From positions 1 to 64,000 of the forward strand of contig JAMWET010005007.1 of NCBI GenBank assembly GCA_024036415.1: DNA of 64,000 bases, in the 5' to 3' direction. Below the pieces are notes generated by a model, which saw only the letters and a program-made list of their open reading frames with translations, made no database searches and was not told the DNA's origin. Below are positions 46,865 to 58,840 of the stretch, in pieces; position 1 is the first letter of the stretch, and every line of letters starts with the position of its first letter. Both the position numbers and the translations under genes were made by a program. The DNA is from Prochilodus magdalenae (lineage: Eukaryota > Chordata > Actinopteri > Characiformes > Prochilodontidae).

Positions 46865-47600
46865 TATACACAGATGAGCCCAAGCATTATGACCACATTT
46901 CTAATATACTGTCGGTCATCCACGTACCAATGAACCAGTACTGACTCAACGTAGCATGGGCTATATAAGACCTTTGAAGGTGCCCTGTGTTATCTTGCAC
47001 CCCAATGTTTGCAGGAGATCCTTTAAGTCCTGTAAACTGTGAGGTGGAATTCTTGTTTCAGCACATCCCACAGACACCTGATCAGATTAATATCTGGAGA
47101 ATCTGAAGGCCAGGACAACACCTTGAACTCAAACCATGATGAGTGTAATGTGGCTAAGGGGATAATCCACTTCCATCAGAGAATATCTTTGCCATGAATG
47201 GGTGTACCTAGCATCAACAACAATGTTTAGGAAGGTTGCCAGTGTCAAACTAACATCATAAATGCCAGACCTATGGTTTCCCAGATGAAGACTACCCAGA
47301 GCATCAAACTCCCTCCAGTAGCTTGTCTTCTTTCCACAGTGCATCCTGGTGCCATCACTTCTCCAGGTAAATGGCACACATTTACATGGACATCTACTGT
47401 ATTTCTATATCCACTGTAGATGCTTTAAACTCCGACTGGTCTGCAGCTGCATAGCCCCATAGGCAGCAGGGTGTAATGCACTGTGTGTCCCATGACGGCA
47501 TCTAATACGCCCCAGACCTTCACATGGGCTTTTGTTTTCAGAGATAATCAACCTTATCAACTAAATTTGTAAGTGGTCATGATGTTTTGGCTCATCGCTT
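46865..47600 (-). pseudogene. Tc1-like transposon remnant (lineage 2)
   Basis: The ends form an inverted repeat: GATGAGCCCAAGCATTATGA at about 46873-46892 faces a GTCATGATGTTTTGGCTCATC block near 47576-47596. Between them, on the minus strand, is decayed transposase. W-R-S-D-G-T-R-M-H-C-G-K-K (47330-47368) precedes a V-S-L-T-L-A-T-F-L-N-I-V-V-D-A block, and beyond a break comes the complement of the V-L-xx-P region near 47104-47128. The first catalytic Asp region is not visible, and the copy is about half the length of an intact element. It cannot make transposase. Confidence 0.75.
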
Positions 47601-47869
47601 GCTGTAAAACTGTACAATTACAGTAGCCCATCTGTTGCTGCACAGTCTTTTAGTCTCCCGTCTTTCCCGTCCCACTTACACCACAGAACCACCAACGGCC
47701 AGATATCACTAAGATGGTGAACTGTCCTTGGAGCATCAGATATTCTAACATGGTAGGTCTACAGAGGTAAGCATTTGCCCTCCTTAAAGACCAACTTACC
47801 CATGATTTGATAGGTCAGATGTTTAATGAGGTGCAATGGTAGTCTCTACAGTGCTATGGCCTTAGCTAC

Positions 47870-48140
47870 AGTGTCATTGATGTGGTGGTAGCGGTGTGTT
47901 AGTGTGTTAGAGTTGTGCTGGTACGAGTGTTGCTACAAGTGGATCACAAACAATAACGATATTGCAGTGCTGGGGATGATCTGCTACCCAAAAAATATCT
48001 CCTTGGTGGTGTCTCTGCTCTTGTTGTTGTCCCGATCACTGAGTAGAAGTAAAGAAGCTAAAAAGGTGGCTATAAGAAGAAACAGATAGACCACAGTTTA
48101 AAGCTGTACAACCATGTAGTCCATGTACCATGTACAAGAT
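47870..48140. repeat. degenerate fragment of the palindromic element family
   Basis: It contains GATGTGGTGGTAGCGGTGTG, TTAGTGTGTTAGAGTTGTGC, ATTGCAGTGCTGGGGATGAT and AGAAACAGATAGACCACAG, in the order seen in 39301-40139 but with strong divergence and internal loss. Confidence 0.5.
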
Positions 48141-48439
48141 GAAGGAAGTCTAGCAAAATGCCAATTTAGGCCTATAGCTACACCACTGGAACCAGTATAA
48201 ACAAAATACAGACAGTATTAATAATAAACAAGATGATGTTAAAATACTATAGCTTACAGCACAGACAGAGGCTGCAGCAACAGAGTAGCTGCTGTTATTG
48301 TAATTATAAAATGGCATTTACATTTTTTAACGTCTGCACAGTTTCACAAACATATATCAAACACAAACTTTAGTACTGGCTTAAAAATAGCTGTAAATAG
48401 CTATATATTCCATTTTCTGTGGAATCATCTTTTCTGTGT

Positions 48440-48670
48440 AACTGTTAGGACAGCACTACAGCATCCATCATCAACAACACCCCCCTGTTCTGACCACACA
48501 ACCACTGTTTGCTGACTATTTTTGGTTGGTGGTCTGTTCCAGCAGTGACATTAAGGCTGCTGCACTTGATAACAGCACACAACAACATGCCAGTACCATG
48601 TTGGTATCACTGGTATGCTAAGAATGGTCCACCAATGTAAGGCGATCCTGTGGTGGTCCCTTCCAATTGA
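48440..48670. repeat. degenerate fragment of the palindromic element family
   Basis: It contains TTTTGGTTGGTGGTCTGTTC, CAGCAGTGACATTAAGG, ACAACATGCCAGTACCATG and GATCCTGTGGTGGTCCC, again in family order. It may be the other half of the fragment at 47870. Confidence 0.45.
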
Positions 48671-51600
48671 TGAGGGGGAAGAGGTTAGTGACAAATTGTG
48701 TTTCAACAGATGGCCAAGAGCCGTTACATTTATACCTACAATGTACGCTTACATGACAAAATATGTGTCCAGTGAGGTACAAGGTGGGTGCATGCTCTCT
48801 TTACATTGATATAGCTATTCATTATTGCACAGCAGTTCAGAAGCAGCTGTGTAGCACAGCTAAATTAAATTAAAACATCAACTGCAGGGCCATTAAATCA
48901 TTCCCCATGGCACTTAAACATAACTGAGCTATAAGAACATGAGTGGTGCGGGGCCATGCAGTACCAGACAGGCCTGACAGGATGATGCATGTGTGAAGCG
49001 TACCGTTGTGCGGTCCTCTGGAACAAATGCATGCATTCATACATAGCGTGCCCTCGGTATGTGTTATAAAATCTTTCATGGTGTTGGAGACGTGGTGCCT
49101 TAGAACAAGTCTATTTTTTAAACTATGGGTGAGGCATCATCACTTACTGATCTTCTCTCATGTGAAAAAGCCACTGCTACCCCCTTACCATCCTGGGCAT
49201 CAGTTACTCTAGAGATTTTCATCTTAAAAACAAAAACACAGCTGAGAAGATTAAAAACAAACCAGGACTGTACGCACAATAGCATTCAGAAACCAAAATT
49301 ATTCCTTCACACCTTTGTGTTTTGCACTTTTGCTAGACTGAAGTGTCTGAGACATGTAGATTTTGCATGGTAATCTTGCCTTTGTGGGTGTACGATGATA
49401 TCAGAATCACTTTGGTATCTGCAGATATTTACTTTAAAGCTGCATTTTTTGAGAATTTGTATTTTAGCTCTTCTCCCTGAAGCTGCTAAGTGTAATTCAC
49501 TTTTACTCTACTGCTGAAAAATACTTTTAGTCCTCCTCATGTACACATGCGTTTGCTGAGGAACTGAAGATTATAGAATCTCTTTGTTATTTCATTTCAT
49601 TCTAAGAACTCTACACAACAAGATACCAGGGTTTTCAATTACATCTGGCCCCTGCTTTACTGAGACAGGGTTTCCCCGGACAGCACGGCACACATAACAG
49701 GTGCTGTGCAGAATTTGATCTTGCATTATCTGACTCCCTTTTACGTGCATGCTTGCATATGGATACTACTGATTACACCCGCCATTATACACGCATAGAA
49801 ACGGCCAAAACCACAAATGTAATCTGAAGCGTTTATGTGCCTGTGTGAGTCAGATTCCACACTAGACTTGGAATGTGCAGGTATGTGCACACATGGTATG
49901 TCTGTCTGTGAACCCATGCCATCTCCACCTTAAAAAGACAATGTCAGAAAAGCAAGAACCATGTGGAATAACAATAGTAAGGTTGAGGATTTTATCACAG
50001 GATTTTATCACAGGAAGGTTCTGGCTAAACTTTTTGGTTATTTTAAAGCTTTTGGCATCTTTAAAACTCAGGCGTAACAGATAAGGTTGCAGCCAACGCA
50101 GTCTTTTGCCAGAAGGCTTTTGTAGTTTATCCATTCAGTGTCTCACATCCTTGCATCTTACCAAAGCGCCTGTAGTACCACTCTTGCTCTGTCCTTTTTT
50201 TCCTCAGAGAGTCTCCCAATGACAGGTTTGCAGCCTCTGTCATGATGTCCATGCTGGTAATACTGAACTGGCTTCTTCTTATAGCTCACTGAAGCACCAT
50301 TGTCGGTAAATGTTACGCCCTAGACCCTCAGAAGTGCTGTAGTTTTATGTCCAGTGACAGGAGCACCTTACATTTCAGAGTACCATCAAAATGATTTAGG
50401 AGTGCTATTTTACAGTAAACTACTTACATAGAGTTACTTTAAAAATATTAGCATCAGAGATATTTTCAGGCGATTAGTTATGATGTCATCTCAAAGAGCA
50501 GAGTGTTTTAGGACATCCTGAGTTAATGTGCTATAAGTGCTCATATCTCCAAGTTCATAACATTCTACAAATGTAACATTTGTCTGTTAAACTAGTGCTA
50601 GTGCTAGTAAACTCCAGCAACTTTTTAAAGATGCATTTCTGCCATTAAGTTCTAAATGAGCTAATAATTTTCATAATGATAAAACGTCTCACTTTCATCA
50701 TCTGATATGTATTCTGTTTTATTGTGAATAAAATATGGGTCTATGAGATTTACAAATGACTGCAGTCTGTTTTTATTTGCAGTTACATTTTACAAAGTGT
50801 CTCATATTTTTTGAAAATGGGGTATATGGGCCCACAATTCCCAAATTCCAATTCCAAGCTCCTATTCGTCATGTCCTACTTTACACATTCCTTCTATTAC
50901 AGTCACATCCCCACTGAGCTACAGGAATACAGGAATAATCATTGTTTTCTGGAAATGTGGTTGTACAAATACTCAAGTGCATTTGGGCAAATACCCCAAA
51001 AATGACACATTTAATACTTTTTTAATACCAAAATTTATTTTAAATCTTTCATGGGAATTGACAGTAAACTCCACTTATCTTGGAGATGTACAAAACACAG
51101 TGTACACTTAGCCCCCCTCCCAATCTGTCTAGATGCTGCAGCTCAGCTTGAAGGAGATAAAATTCCTATGACAGCCAGGGAAAAAAATGGCCCCAGAAGG
51201 ATCTTGCTGTCCTTCTGCTCTTACATAACTGGAGGAAGGGGGCAGCATGGAGAGTCCTCCTCAACTTAAATGCACTTGGACAATGATGGTGCAGAGAATA
51301 TACACAGATAGTCGGAGGTCTTTAAACCTCTGCAGAAACATGCCATTGTCTACTGACACACCAAATACTTTGCAGCCTTTTTTGCCTGTTTAATTCCCAT
51401 GTTGATATTATGATCTTTCTGCTCCTGCCTGCAGACTGCGGTACAATACACGCGTGAATAATGGAAAAGAGTAAAGCATGAAGGAAAATGAATGCCTGAG
51501 CACTGTGAGCACCATATAATTCAGGCTTGGATGGCTGCAACTGACGCTACTATTAAAGAATACTTATTTTCAGCACTGGGAAAGCTTGACAGGTCAGTAA

Positions 51601-51791
51601 GAGTTAGCCCTCTTCCACCTCTATCTCAGATAGATAATTGGAGTCTCTGTAAGGGTATTTAGGTGCTTTTTCTGGCAGCCTCAGCGGCATTACTCCCTTC
51701 TATATGTCTCATCTGACTAGGATTATGAAGGGTCAGAAAAAGTGCCCTGCTTTAGAGCCTGTTTCCCTCTGGCCGTCTGGGGAGGGAATTA

Positions 51792-51833
51792 AAGAGAGAG
51801 AGAGAGAGAGAGAGAGTGAGAGAGAGAGAGAGA
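51792..51833. repeat. (AG)n microsatellite
   Basis: AG units with one GTGAG interruption. Confidence 0.9.
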
Positions 51834-51976
51834 AACAGAGATAGAAGGGGCGCTAGGGTTCACACTGGGGAGAAGAGCCTTGCTAAGGCCAAACAGTATG
51901 ATATACGTTCTGTAATGCTTGGCTTATGATAGGCTGTACCAGTCAGCTCCTAGCTCTGGAGAAGGTGAGGGTAAGG

Positions 51977-52019
51977 CACACACACACACATAGACACACA
52001 CACACACACACACACACAC
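51977..52019. repeat. (CA)n microsatellite
   Basis: CA units with one CATAGA interruption. Confidence 0.9.
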
Positions 52020-52439
52020 GTAGACATGTGGAGCCCAACATATTTTAGACCATTGCTATAGACCTATTCATCATGAAATGTTCAAACAATTTTGAATGCA
52101 AAACTTTTACAATTTTTTTTGTACATGTAAATAAATTGGATATTTTCCATTGCCTCTCTTTGTGGCACTTTAGTATTATTTGTAGTTGTAATCCAACACC
52201 TGTTTTAGCAAATGATTTTGTCCACATTTCCTTTAGCTTTCCTTTAGTGTCACAGAGAAACTCCTAGCAAAACTACATTTCTCTGCCGCCTAAAACATGC
52301 CTTTTCTCTGTTACAAGGTTAAGTCATATTATAACACAATCCTTATTGTTCTGATTCAGTCTAGCTTGCAAAGGTGGTCTACCTGCTTGTTCTGCCTGAC
52401 TTTCAATATCAGACTCTGGCTCTGAAACATCATACAGCA

Positions 52440-52630
52440 GAACCAAATATACAGTATAGCCACAGCGGTGCAGGCCATTTTGTATTTACTGCAGTGTATT
52501 GTCTGATCTGTGCATATTGTATTGTTATGCATTTGTGTTGCACCATGGTTCTAGAGGAACGTTATGACATGTCACTATGTGTTTGTGTATAGCTGAAATG
52601 ACAATAAAGCCTCTTGAACTTAAACTTGTA
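52440..52630 (+). mobile_element. non-LTR retrotransposon 3' end (5'-truncated)
   Basis: The segment ends with GGTTCTAGAGGAACGTTATG, then GAAATGACAATAAAGCCTC and TTGAACTT, the terminal layout I associate with fish LINE 3' tails. No reverse-transcriptase frame is left. The clade is uncertain. Confidence 0.55.
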
Positions 52631-52929
52631 GCCGGACACTGCTCTGGCAGTTCAGTAATGAGGACAGAGTGGGCAAACTGACCAATTAGAGGACAATGGG
52701 TTCATTGGACAGAGTTCAATGACTGACAGAGTCCAATGAACAGAGATATTTCAGACAGAGGGGGAATACAGATGCACAGTATGAGAAAAAATATTGTGTT
52801 CAGGGAAAGCTGAAGCATCTAAATATGTTCTAGTAGACCTGAAAAAAAGATCAACATCGTACAAGTAGCATAATAGGTCCCATTTAAATCAGGTTTGCTA
52901 ATTGATGGAAATCGCTGTGATGGCTGGGA

Positions 52930-53120
52930 CCATCGAGGAGACATCTGGAACTGTGTGTCAGTCCATTGTTCTGAGATTACCAGCAGCTTCTTTGTTTGAT
53001 CTGCAATGTTCTTCTTTTTGTCTATTTTCTTTTTCTGAGTGACGGCGTCTTGACAGTTATGCATCCTTTCAGATCCTAAGTGTTGAGTTGTCTTCTGACA
53101 GTGGAAAGATGGAGAGAAAT
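52930..53120 (+). repeat. dispersed repeat, related to 19080-19480
   Basis: It contains GTGTCAGTCCATTGTTCTG, ACCAGCAGCTTCTTTG, AAGTGTTGAGTTGTCTTCTG and ACAGTGGAAAGATGGAGAG in the same order as the intron 3 copy. Confidence 0.5.
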
Positions 53121-53259
53121 GTGGATTTTTTAAGTCTAATAGAAGGCTGAAGCTTGATTTTCTCCCATCTTTCAGGTGTACTGCATGTTACAGCTAAGCA
53201 AGTAAAATACTGATATGCTCTATCTGACCTTGATTTTGATGATGGTGACAAATAATAAG

Positions 53260-53966
53260 ACCTAAAGACCCACTTGGAACAAGCCAGGCCAAACCATGAG
53301 TCCAGGAAACCAGAAAGACAAACCATCAGCCGCTGCCTCAGGAAAACCAGGAGGATTCTAAAGGACTCCACCCACCCAAGCCACGTCTGTTCTCACAGCT
53401 GCCAAGTGGGAGGAGGTTCCGAAGTATAAAGTCCAGAACCAGCCGCCTCCGAGATAGTTTCTTCCCCAGAGTCATCAGGCTACTGAACAGCCAGTAGTGC
53501 TGATGCACCGGTAAATGGACCTGGTTCAGCACACCTCACCAAAACCATCTAAACGATGATCTCCATGGACAAACATCACTCTGCACTTTACATTAGCATA
53601 TTTACACTTGCCCATATAGACTGACCTACTGCTATCTTCCATCCACACTGTATATCTGTAGTGTATGTATATACATATATAATATTCTATGCCCTGTATA
53701 TACCCTGCATCTCTCATCTACCTCAGCCTTACCATAGTGCTATATGGTAATGTGTACATCTGGATGCATCATAGTTTTTATTCATAACTTTATTCATAAC
53801 TGTAAATTAGTGTAGATTTTAGTGCTTAGTACTGTATATATTTATTGTCTATTTATATGTTTGTATTGAAGTACTGTAAGGGACTACGCACCTAAGTTTT
53901 TCACTCACCTTCACACCTGTGAAAATGTGATGTGACAATAAAGTGATTTGATTTGCTTTGATTTGA
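53260..53966 (+). mobile_element. L2/CR1-like LINE 3' fragment
   Basis: At 53399-53497 a frame reads L-P-S-G-R-R-F-R-S-I then R-T-S-R-L-R-D-S-F-F-P and V-I-R-L-L-N before a stop, the usual C-terminus of fish L2/CR1-like reverse transcriptases. Just upstream the preceding D-S-T-H-P block lies in another frame, so at least one frameshift is present. The 3' tail ends with TGATGTGACAATAAAGTGA and a TTTGATTTG run near 53930-53966. The copy is 5'-truncated and dead. It shares the LPSG block with the fragment at 63743-64000. Confidence 0.75.
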
Positions 53967-54330
53967 TCACGTGATCCAAATCTCAGAACTCAAAATGTGC
54001 AAATGGGCCATACCTTCAAAACAAAACAGAAAACTCTACATTCAGAATTACTGGAAGAACAAAACAAGACTTGTGTATATAACCCACAAGTGTACAGCTC
54101 AGCTTGTGATTTCTATACCATACAAAATGGCTGAAGCAAGAAAACCCTGTGTTCAACAATTAGAACTCAGGTGATAGTGACCTCTAGTGGTGTGGAGGGT
54201 CATCGGCAGCAGACATGACACGCATTCAGACATTGTGATTCTTCTGCATTAGTGCTTTTGATTTTAAATAATGAGAATTTTCGGGTGTGCATAGTGTGAT
54301 CAGTCAGTCCACCCGCAGTAACATAGAGAG

Positions 54331-55780
54331 TACAGGCAGAAAATTCCCCGGCAGAATTTTGGCTTTCTTGGCCTTTTTTTTTTTTAAAGAATATGAATGA
54401 TAACACAAAAACTTTTTTTCCCCTCATGGTTTGTGGTTGGGTGAAGCCATTTATTGTCAAACGACAATTTCTCTCTTTAAATCATAATGACAACCAAAAA
54501 CATCCAAATGACCCTGATCAAAAGTTTACATACCCCAGTTCTTAATACCCTGTATTGCCCCCCTAACATCAATGACAGCTTAAAGTCTTTTGTAGTAGTT
54601 GTGGATGAGGCTCTTTATGTTCTCAGATGGTGAAGCTGCCCATTCTTCTTGGCAAAAAGCCTCCAGTTTCTGTAAATTCCTGGGCTGTCTTGCTTGAACT
54701 GCATGCTTGAGATCTCCCCAGAGTGGCTCAATGATATTCAGGTCAGGAGACTGAGATGGCCACTCTAGAACCTTCATTGTGTTCTGCTATAGCCAATGAC
54801 AGGTTGACTTGGCCTTGTGTTTTGGATCGTCGTCATGTTGGAACGTCCAAGTACGTCCCATGCGCAGCTTCCGGGCTGATAAGTACAAATTTAGCTTTAG
54901 TATTTGCTGATAATGTGCTGCATTCACCTTTCCTTCAACTTTGACCAAGTTTCCTGTGCCTTTGTCTCTGTGCTGTTTGGCATATTGTACGTGAGATACT
55001 TTGTGGCGTTTGCGCAGTAATGGCTTTCTTCTGGCGACTCGACCATACAGCCCATTTTTCTTCAAGTGCCTCCTTATTGTGCATCTTGAAAACAGCCACA
55101 CTGCTAGCTTTTAGAGAGTCCTATATTTCAGCTGATGTTACTTGTGGGTTTTTCTTTGCATCCCGAACAATTTTCCTGCCAGTTGTGGTCGAAATTTTTA
55201 TTGGTCTACTTGACCATGGTTTTGCTTTTTACAGATCCCCTGATTTTCCATTTGTTAATCACAGTTTGAACTGTGCATTATCAATTCCTTGGATATCTTT
55301 TTGTATCCCTTTCCTGTTTTATATAGTTCAACTACCTTTTCCCATAGACCCGTTGACAGTTCTTTTGCTTTCCCCATGACTCACAATCCAAAAACGTCAG
55401 GGGCTGGATGAAAGATGCAAGAGTCTGTCTGGATCCCAGAAACTCACTCTCATGCTTTTATGCACACACACTGATTACAAGCAAACAGGTCACAGGTGAG
55501 GATGTTACCTTTAGTAGCCATTCAAACCCATTTGTGTCAACTTCTGTGCATGTTATCAGGTTATCACCAGGGTATGTGAACCTTTGATCAGGGTCATTTG
55601 GATGCTTTTGGTTGTCATTATGATTAAAAAAAAAAAAAACACAGTCGTTTGACAATAAATTGCTTCACCCAACCACTGACCATGAGGGGAAAAAAAGTTT
55701 TTGTGTTATCATTCATATTCTCTGAAAAACAAGAAAGCAAAAATTCTGCTGGGGTGTGTAAACTTTTGAACACAACTGTA
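54331..55780 (-). mobile_element. Tc1-like transposon with long IR/DR ends (lineage 3), inactive
   Basis: About 1.45 kb is bounded by inverted repeats of roughly 200 bases. AGAATATGAATGATAACAC on the left faces GTGTTATCATTCATATTCT on the right. Each arm has an inner direct-repeat motif of the AAAGTTTACATACCCC type (54523-54538; 55572-55589 inverted). The right arm keeps the outer motif near 55752-55770, but the left outer motif (54331-54351) is degraded. This is the IR/DR layout of Sleeping Beauty-type fish elements. The right end abuts TA. Confidence 0.88.
54580..55377 (-). pseudogene. Tc1-like transposase pseudogene
   Basis: The N-terminus starts at 55377 (M-G-K-A-K-E-L-S) but meets stops and frame changes before 55101. 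From 55101 to 54580 one frame is open apart from a stop at 54787-54789. It contains K-G-T-G-N-L-V-K-V-E-G, then F-Q-H-D-D-D-P-K-H (second catalytic Asp) and [15 protein letters not shown] (catalytic Glu). The segment between K-Q-H-R-D and K-G-T-G-N lacks about 65 residues, including the W-S-D-E block with the first catalytic Asp. No functional enzyme can be made. Confidence 0.85.
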
Positions 55781-57986
55781 CACAATATCGATTTGTAATA
55801 ATTAATTGACAAACAAAAATTGATGGCAGATTATTTTATGTTGTTTTTAAACCTCAGATTACTACATAGCAGTGTTGTAGTCTTGTAATCTTCAGCCATT
55901 AGACTCTTCCACTCCAATGTAAACTAATAGCATAATGGTAATGACAGTTTTCCTAAAACTTGATTAGAACATTGTTACATAAAATGATAGTATCACAATG
56001 TATTAAATCAGTACCGCTCTATCATGATATGTATAATTTTGTTAGATTCTTGCCAATTCACAAGCCTTGCAGAGAGGGATACTATAGTATGATTTTCAGT
56101 GCCTTTATTTTAAAAATAAATTCATGGAAAACCACAGACATCGGCCTATTGAAATGATATGGTCAGATGAATCATCCTTATTTGGTCAATATGGACAGCA
56201 TTGGGATTCTGTGTTCCCAGATTTAAACCGGTGAGTGGGTGCAAAACAAAAGCCATCTGCCAAATACTGCTTTTGTGTATTTAAAAATTATTCAAATGAA
56301 TTCTGTCACATTTATACCATGACAGCTTACAGCTGGAGGGGAACTGCACTGAACCTAAAAACTGGCTGAAGTTCGAGGCCTGCTAAAGCCTTTAAGGAAA
56401 GGCAGGACAAGCCAGTGAACTGTTTGTTTTGGAGTTGCCAAGACAGCAAAACCATCCTCTCGACCAGTAACATAAGCCACACGTCAGATTCAAATTAGTG
56501 AAATACTGTCTCTTAAGCATGAAGAAACAAATCCATTTGAGGCTGTTCAGCACAACTCTAACTATTATGGCAACGACACACGCACCAAGACTTCTCAACG
56601 ACTTGCTTATTCCTGCTTTACATGAGAGGAGAGCAGGGCATACGTGCATGGATTGGTACCCTGGTTCATGCCACCAATCACACAAGTGAATAAGAGACTC
56701 TAAATGATTATGTTCTAGTAACTTGCATTCATTTCCAAGACCTGCTGTTATTATCATGTAAATGAAATCAAATAAAATTCATGACATTAATATCATAGCT
56801 GTCCAAACAAAAACATGTATCTCTATTTTTGTCACTTTTTATTTTTATGCATTATTAAAACTTGGTACCTGACAATTACATTTTGTGACAGTTACCACTT
56901 TTCAATGTTTTACACTGAAAAAGAGTACACTAAATTTACTTGATTTAAGTGGCTATGCTATAAAACCAAATGTTAACATTCATTCATTGGTTTAGGCAAT
57001 CAAAAATTGAAACATTGAATATGTTCAATACAAACAGTTATGCTAAAGAATGTTCAGTGTGTTCGGCTAGTTATATTTTCTGAGCTTAACACTATTCTTT
57101 TAATGATGAGTATATTTTGTTCCTCTATTATTACATGGTGATTTATCCTCGTTGAACATCAACATCATTACATCAACATCAGTTCTTCAGCACGGGCCAC
57201 TATGGTCACATGGGCTAGATTTAAAAAAAAAGCTGTGTGAATAATCTTTTGATCACTTTGGCCTTCTTCAGACACCAAGTCACAATCTGTAAGTTTTGTA
57301 CCATCCCATTATAGACTGTCTCCAAATCCACACACACGACTTGTTTGGAACAGTGGTTTCCAATCTTATCCACAAAGGGCTTGGGTCCAAAGTAATTCTC
57401 CAAACAATCAGTAACATCCCTGATTAAACAGATGTCTTTCATCAGTCCTTTGAGGTGTTATGCTTTGATGGGAACATTAGATGGAAACCCACTGGTCTGT
57501 GTGGACAATGCCAGAAAACTACTTCAAAGAACTGTGCCCATTAAACATATCAAGGAAGATGGCTAGATTTGTTCCCTTTTGATTTGAGCATGTGGGTGTT
57601 CTCATGCATTTAGCAAGTAAAGGTTCTTAATTGCTTATTAGCTTGGGTGTGCCATTCTATGAACCACCCCTTTTCACAGTAGCCTTTTAATGCAGTTCCC
57701 ACTCTTTCTGCATGTCGCATTTTTTCTTAAATTATATTATTGATTACATTGGTATATGATAAACAAAACCAGAAGGAATCTTCATAATAAAGCAAGCAAG
57801 TCAACACTTCTAAAAACTCTTTGTGCTTATTGTGTTTAAAAATATGCTGTACATAAAATTTTACATGATTTCTCCTCCCTAACCTTTCACACTTGCTAGC
57901 AGCCCAACACAGCATTTCACACACACAGTGCCAATAATGTCCTAGTTCATTACCGGATACACTTGGAAAATGTTTTAGTTGATTAC
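55781..57986. other. downstream intergenic stretch 6
   Basis: AT-rich sequence without a recognisable gene. A minus-strand open frame of 121 codons (56392-56757) has no family motif. I see no clear repeat in it. Confidence 0.55.
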
Positions 57987-58200
57987 CACTAACACACCAC
58001 CACCATGTCAGTGTCACTGCAGTGCTGAATTGACCCACTGCGCAAACTATAGCTGCTCTGTGGAGGTTTTGTCTGGGTCCTGATCATTTATGAACATGCA
58101 GAGAAACAGATTGACTGCAGTCTGCAATTTTAGAACTACAAGGTGCTCCTACATGGTAAATGGAACTGACGAAATAATAAAAGTGTAATGCTCAGTGTAA
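57987..58200 (+). repeat. fragment of the palindromic element family
   Basis: It contains CACTAACACACCACCACCAT, GTCAGTGTCACTGCAGTGCT, GACTGCAGTCTGCAATTTTA and GAACTACAAGGTGCTCCTAC, matching the right arm of 39301-40139. Confidence 0.75.
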
Positions 58201-58243
58201 ACAACCTAGATAAAAGCAGCTCATAGGGTCAGAGACCAGAGGG

Positions 58244-58245
<2 letters not shown>

Positions 58246-58299
<54 letters not shown>
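58246..58299. repeat. (TA)27 microsatellite
   Basis: Twenty-seven uninterrupted TA units, self-complementary and able to extrude a cruciform. Confidence 0.95.
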
Positions 58300-58302
<3 letters not shown>

Positions 58303-58729
58303 TAATTTCATTTATTTTCATTTTATGGACTATTTCTGGTCTCAGTAGATTAGGAGTAAGCCTTTAAATATAATTGTTGTCACCACTCACTTATGGTACT
58401 GTGTTTATATGTATCATTGTATGCAAAAAACTGAGTTTTGCAAGTTACCCCTGTTCTACTGCATCGCTCCATAGAACTGTCTTTGGAACAGTTATTTTTA
58501 ACAGTGCAGGTGGTCACTATAGCAGAGAGAGAGATAGGTGATAGAGTGACCAGTAGATATAGAGGGTGAGGTTGAATAATTTCATTAAAGGCCATGAAAT
58601 GTCCCTAACTACCAACCCCCACCCCCACATCCGTCACCGAAACAGTCTGAGATAAGTATACACCAGCAGTATATGTAATCCCCTTGACATACACAGAAAC
58701 CCACTGATACCTCCCTTGTGTCTCCACAG

Positions 58730-58840
58730 TGTGCATCTGCACCTCCACCCTCTTCTTTTTACGCTCCTGCCTTCTCCACAGCTCCTGTCAAGACTCATAG
58801 AGCCCACCAGCAGTCAAAGCTGCCAGGGGAACACAAAAAG
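58730..58840 (+). other. candidate exon, unassigned
   Basis: A good acceptor (CTCCCTTGTGTCTCCACAG) ends at 58729 and a usable donor (AAAAAG then GTAATG) begins at 58841. The 111 bases between have one frame open at both ends, 37 codons starting C-A-S-A-P-P-P-S-S-F and rich in Pro, Ser and Ala, and a second frame is also open. A further acceptor-like CCACAG at 58776-58781 would give a 59-base version. It could be a coding or 5' UTR exon of a downstream gene, or chance: an open frame this short has roughly a one-in-six chance per frame. Confidence 0.2.

Larger units (their letters stand above)
47601..51790. other. downstream intergenic stretch 5
   Basis: No gene is recognised. Degenerate fragments of the palindromic family lie at 47870-48140 and 48440-48670. 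The rest is AT-rich with short open frames on both strands and no visible motif. Confidence 0.55.

Noticed and set aside
55020..55379. 119-codon plus-strand open frame
   Set aside because: It lies antisense to the 5' part of the Tc1-like transposase and reads as its shadow.
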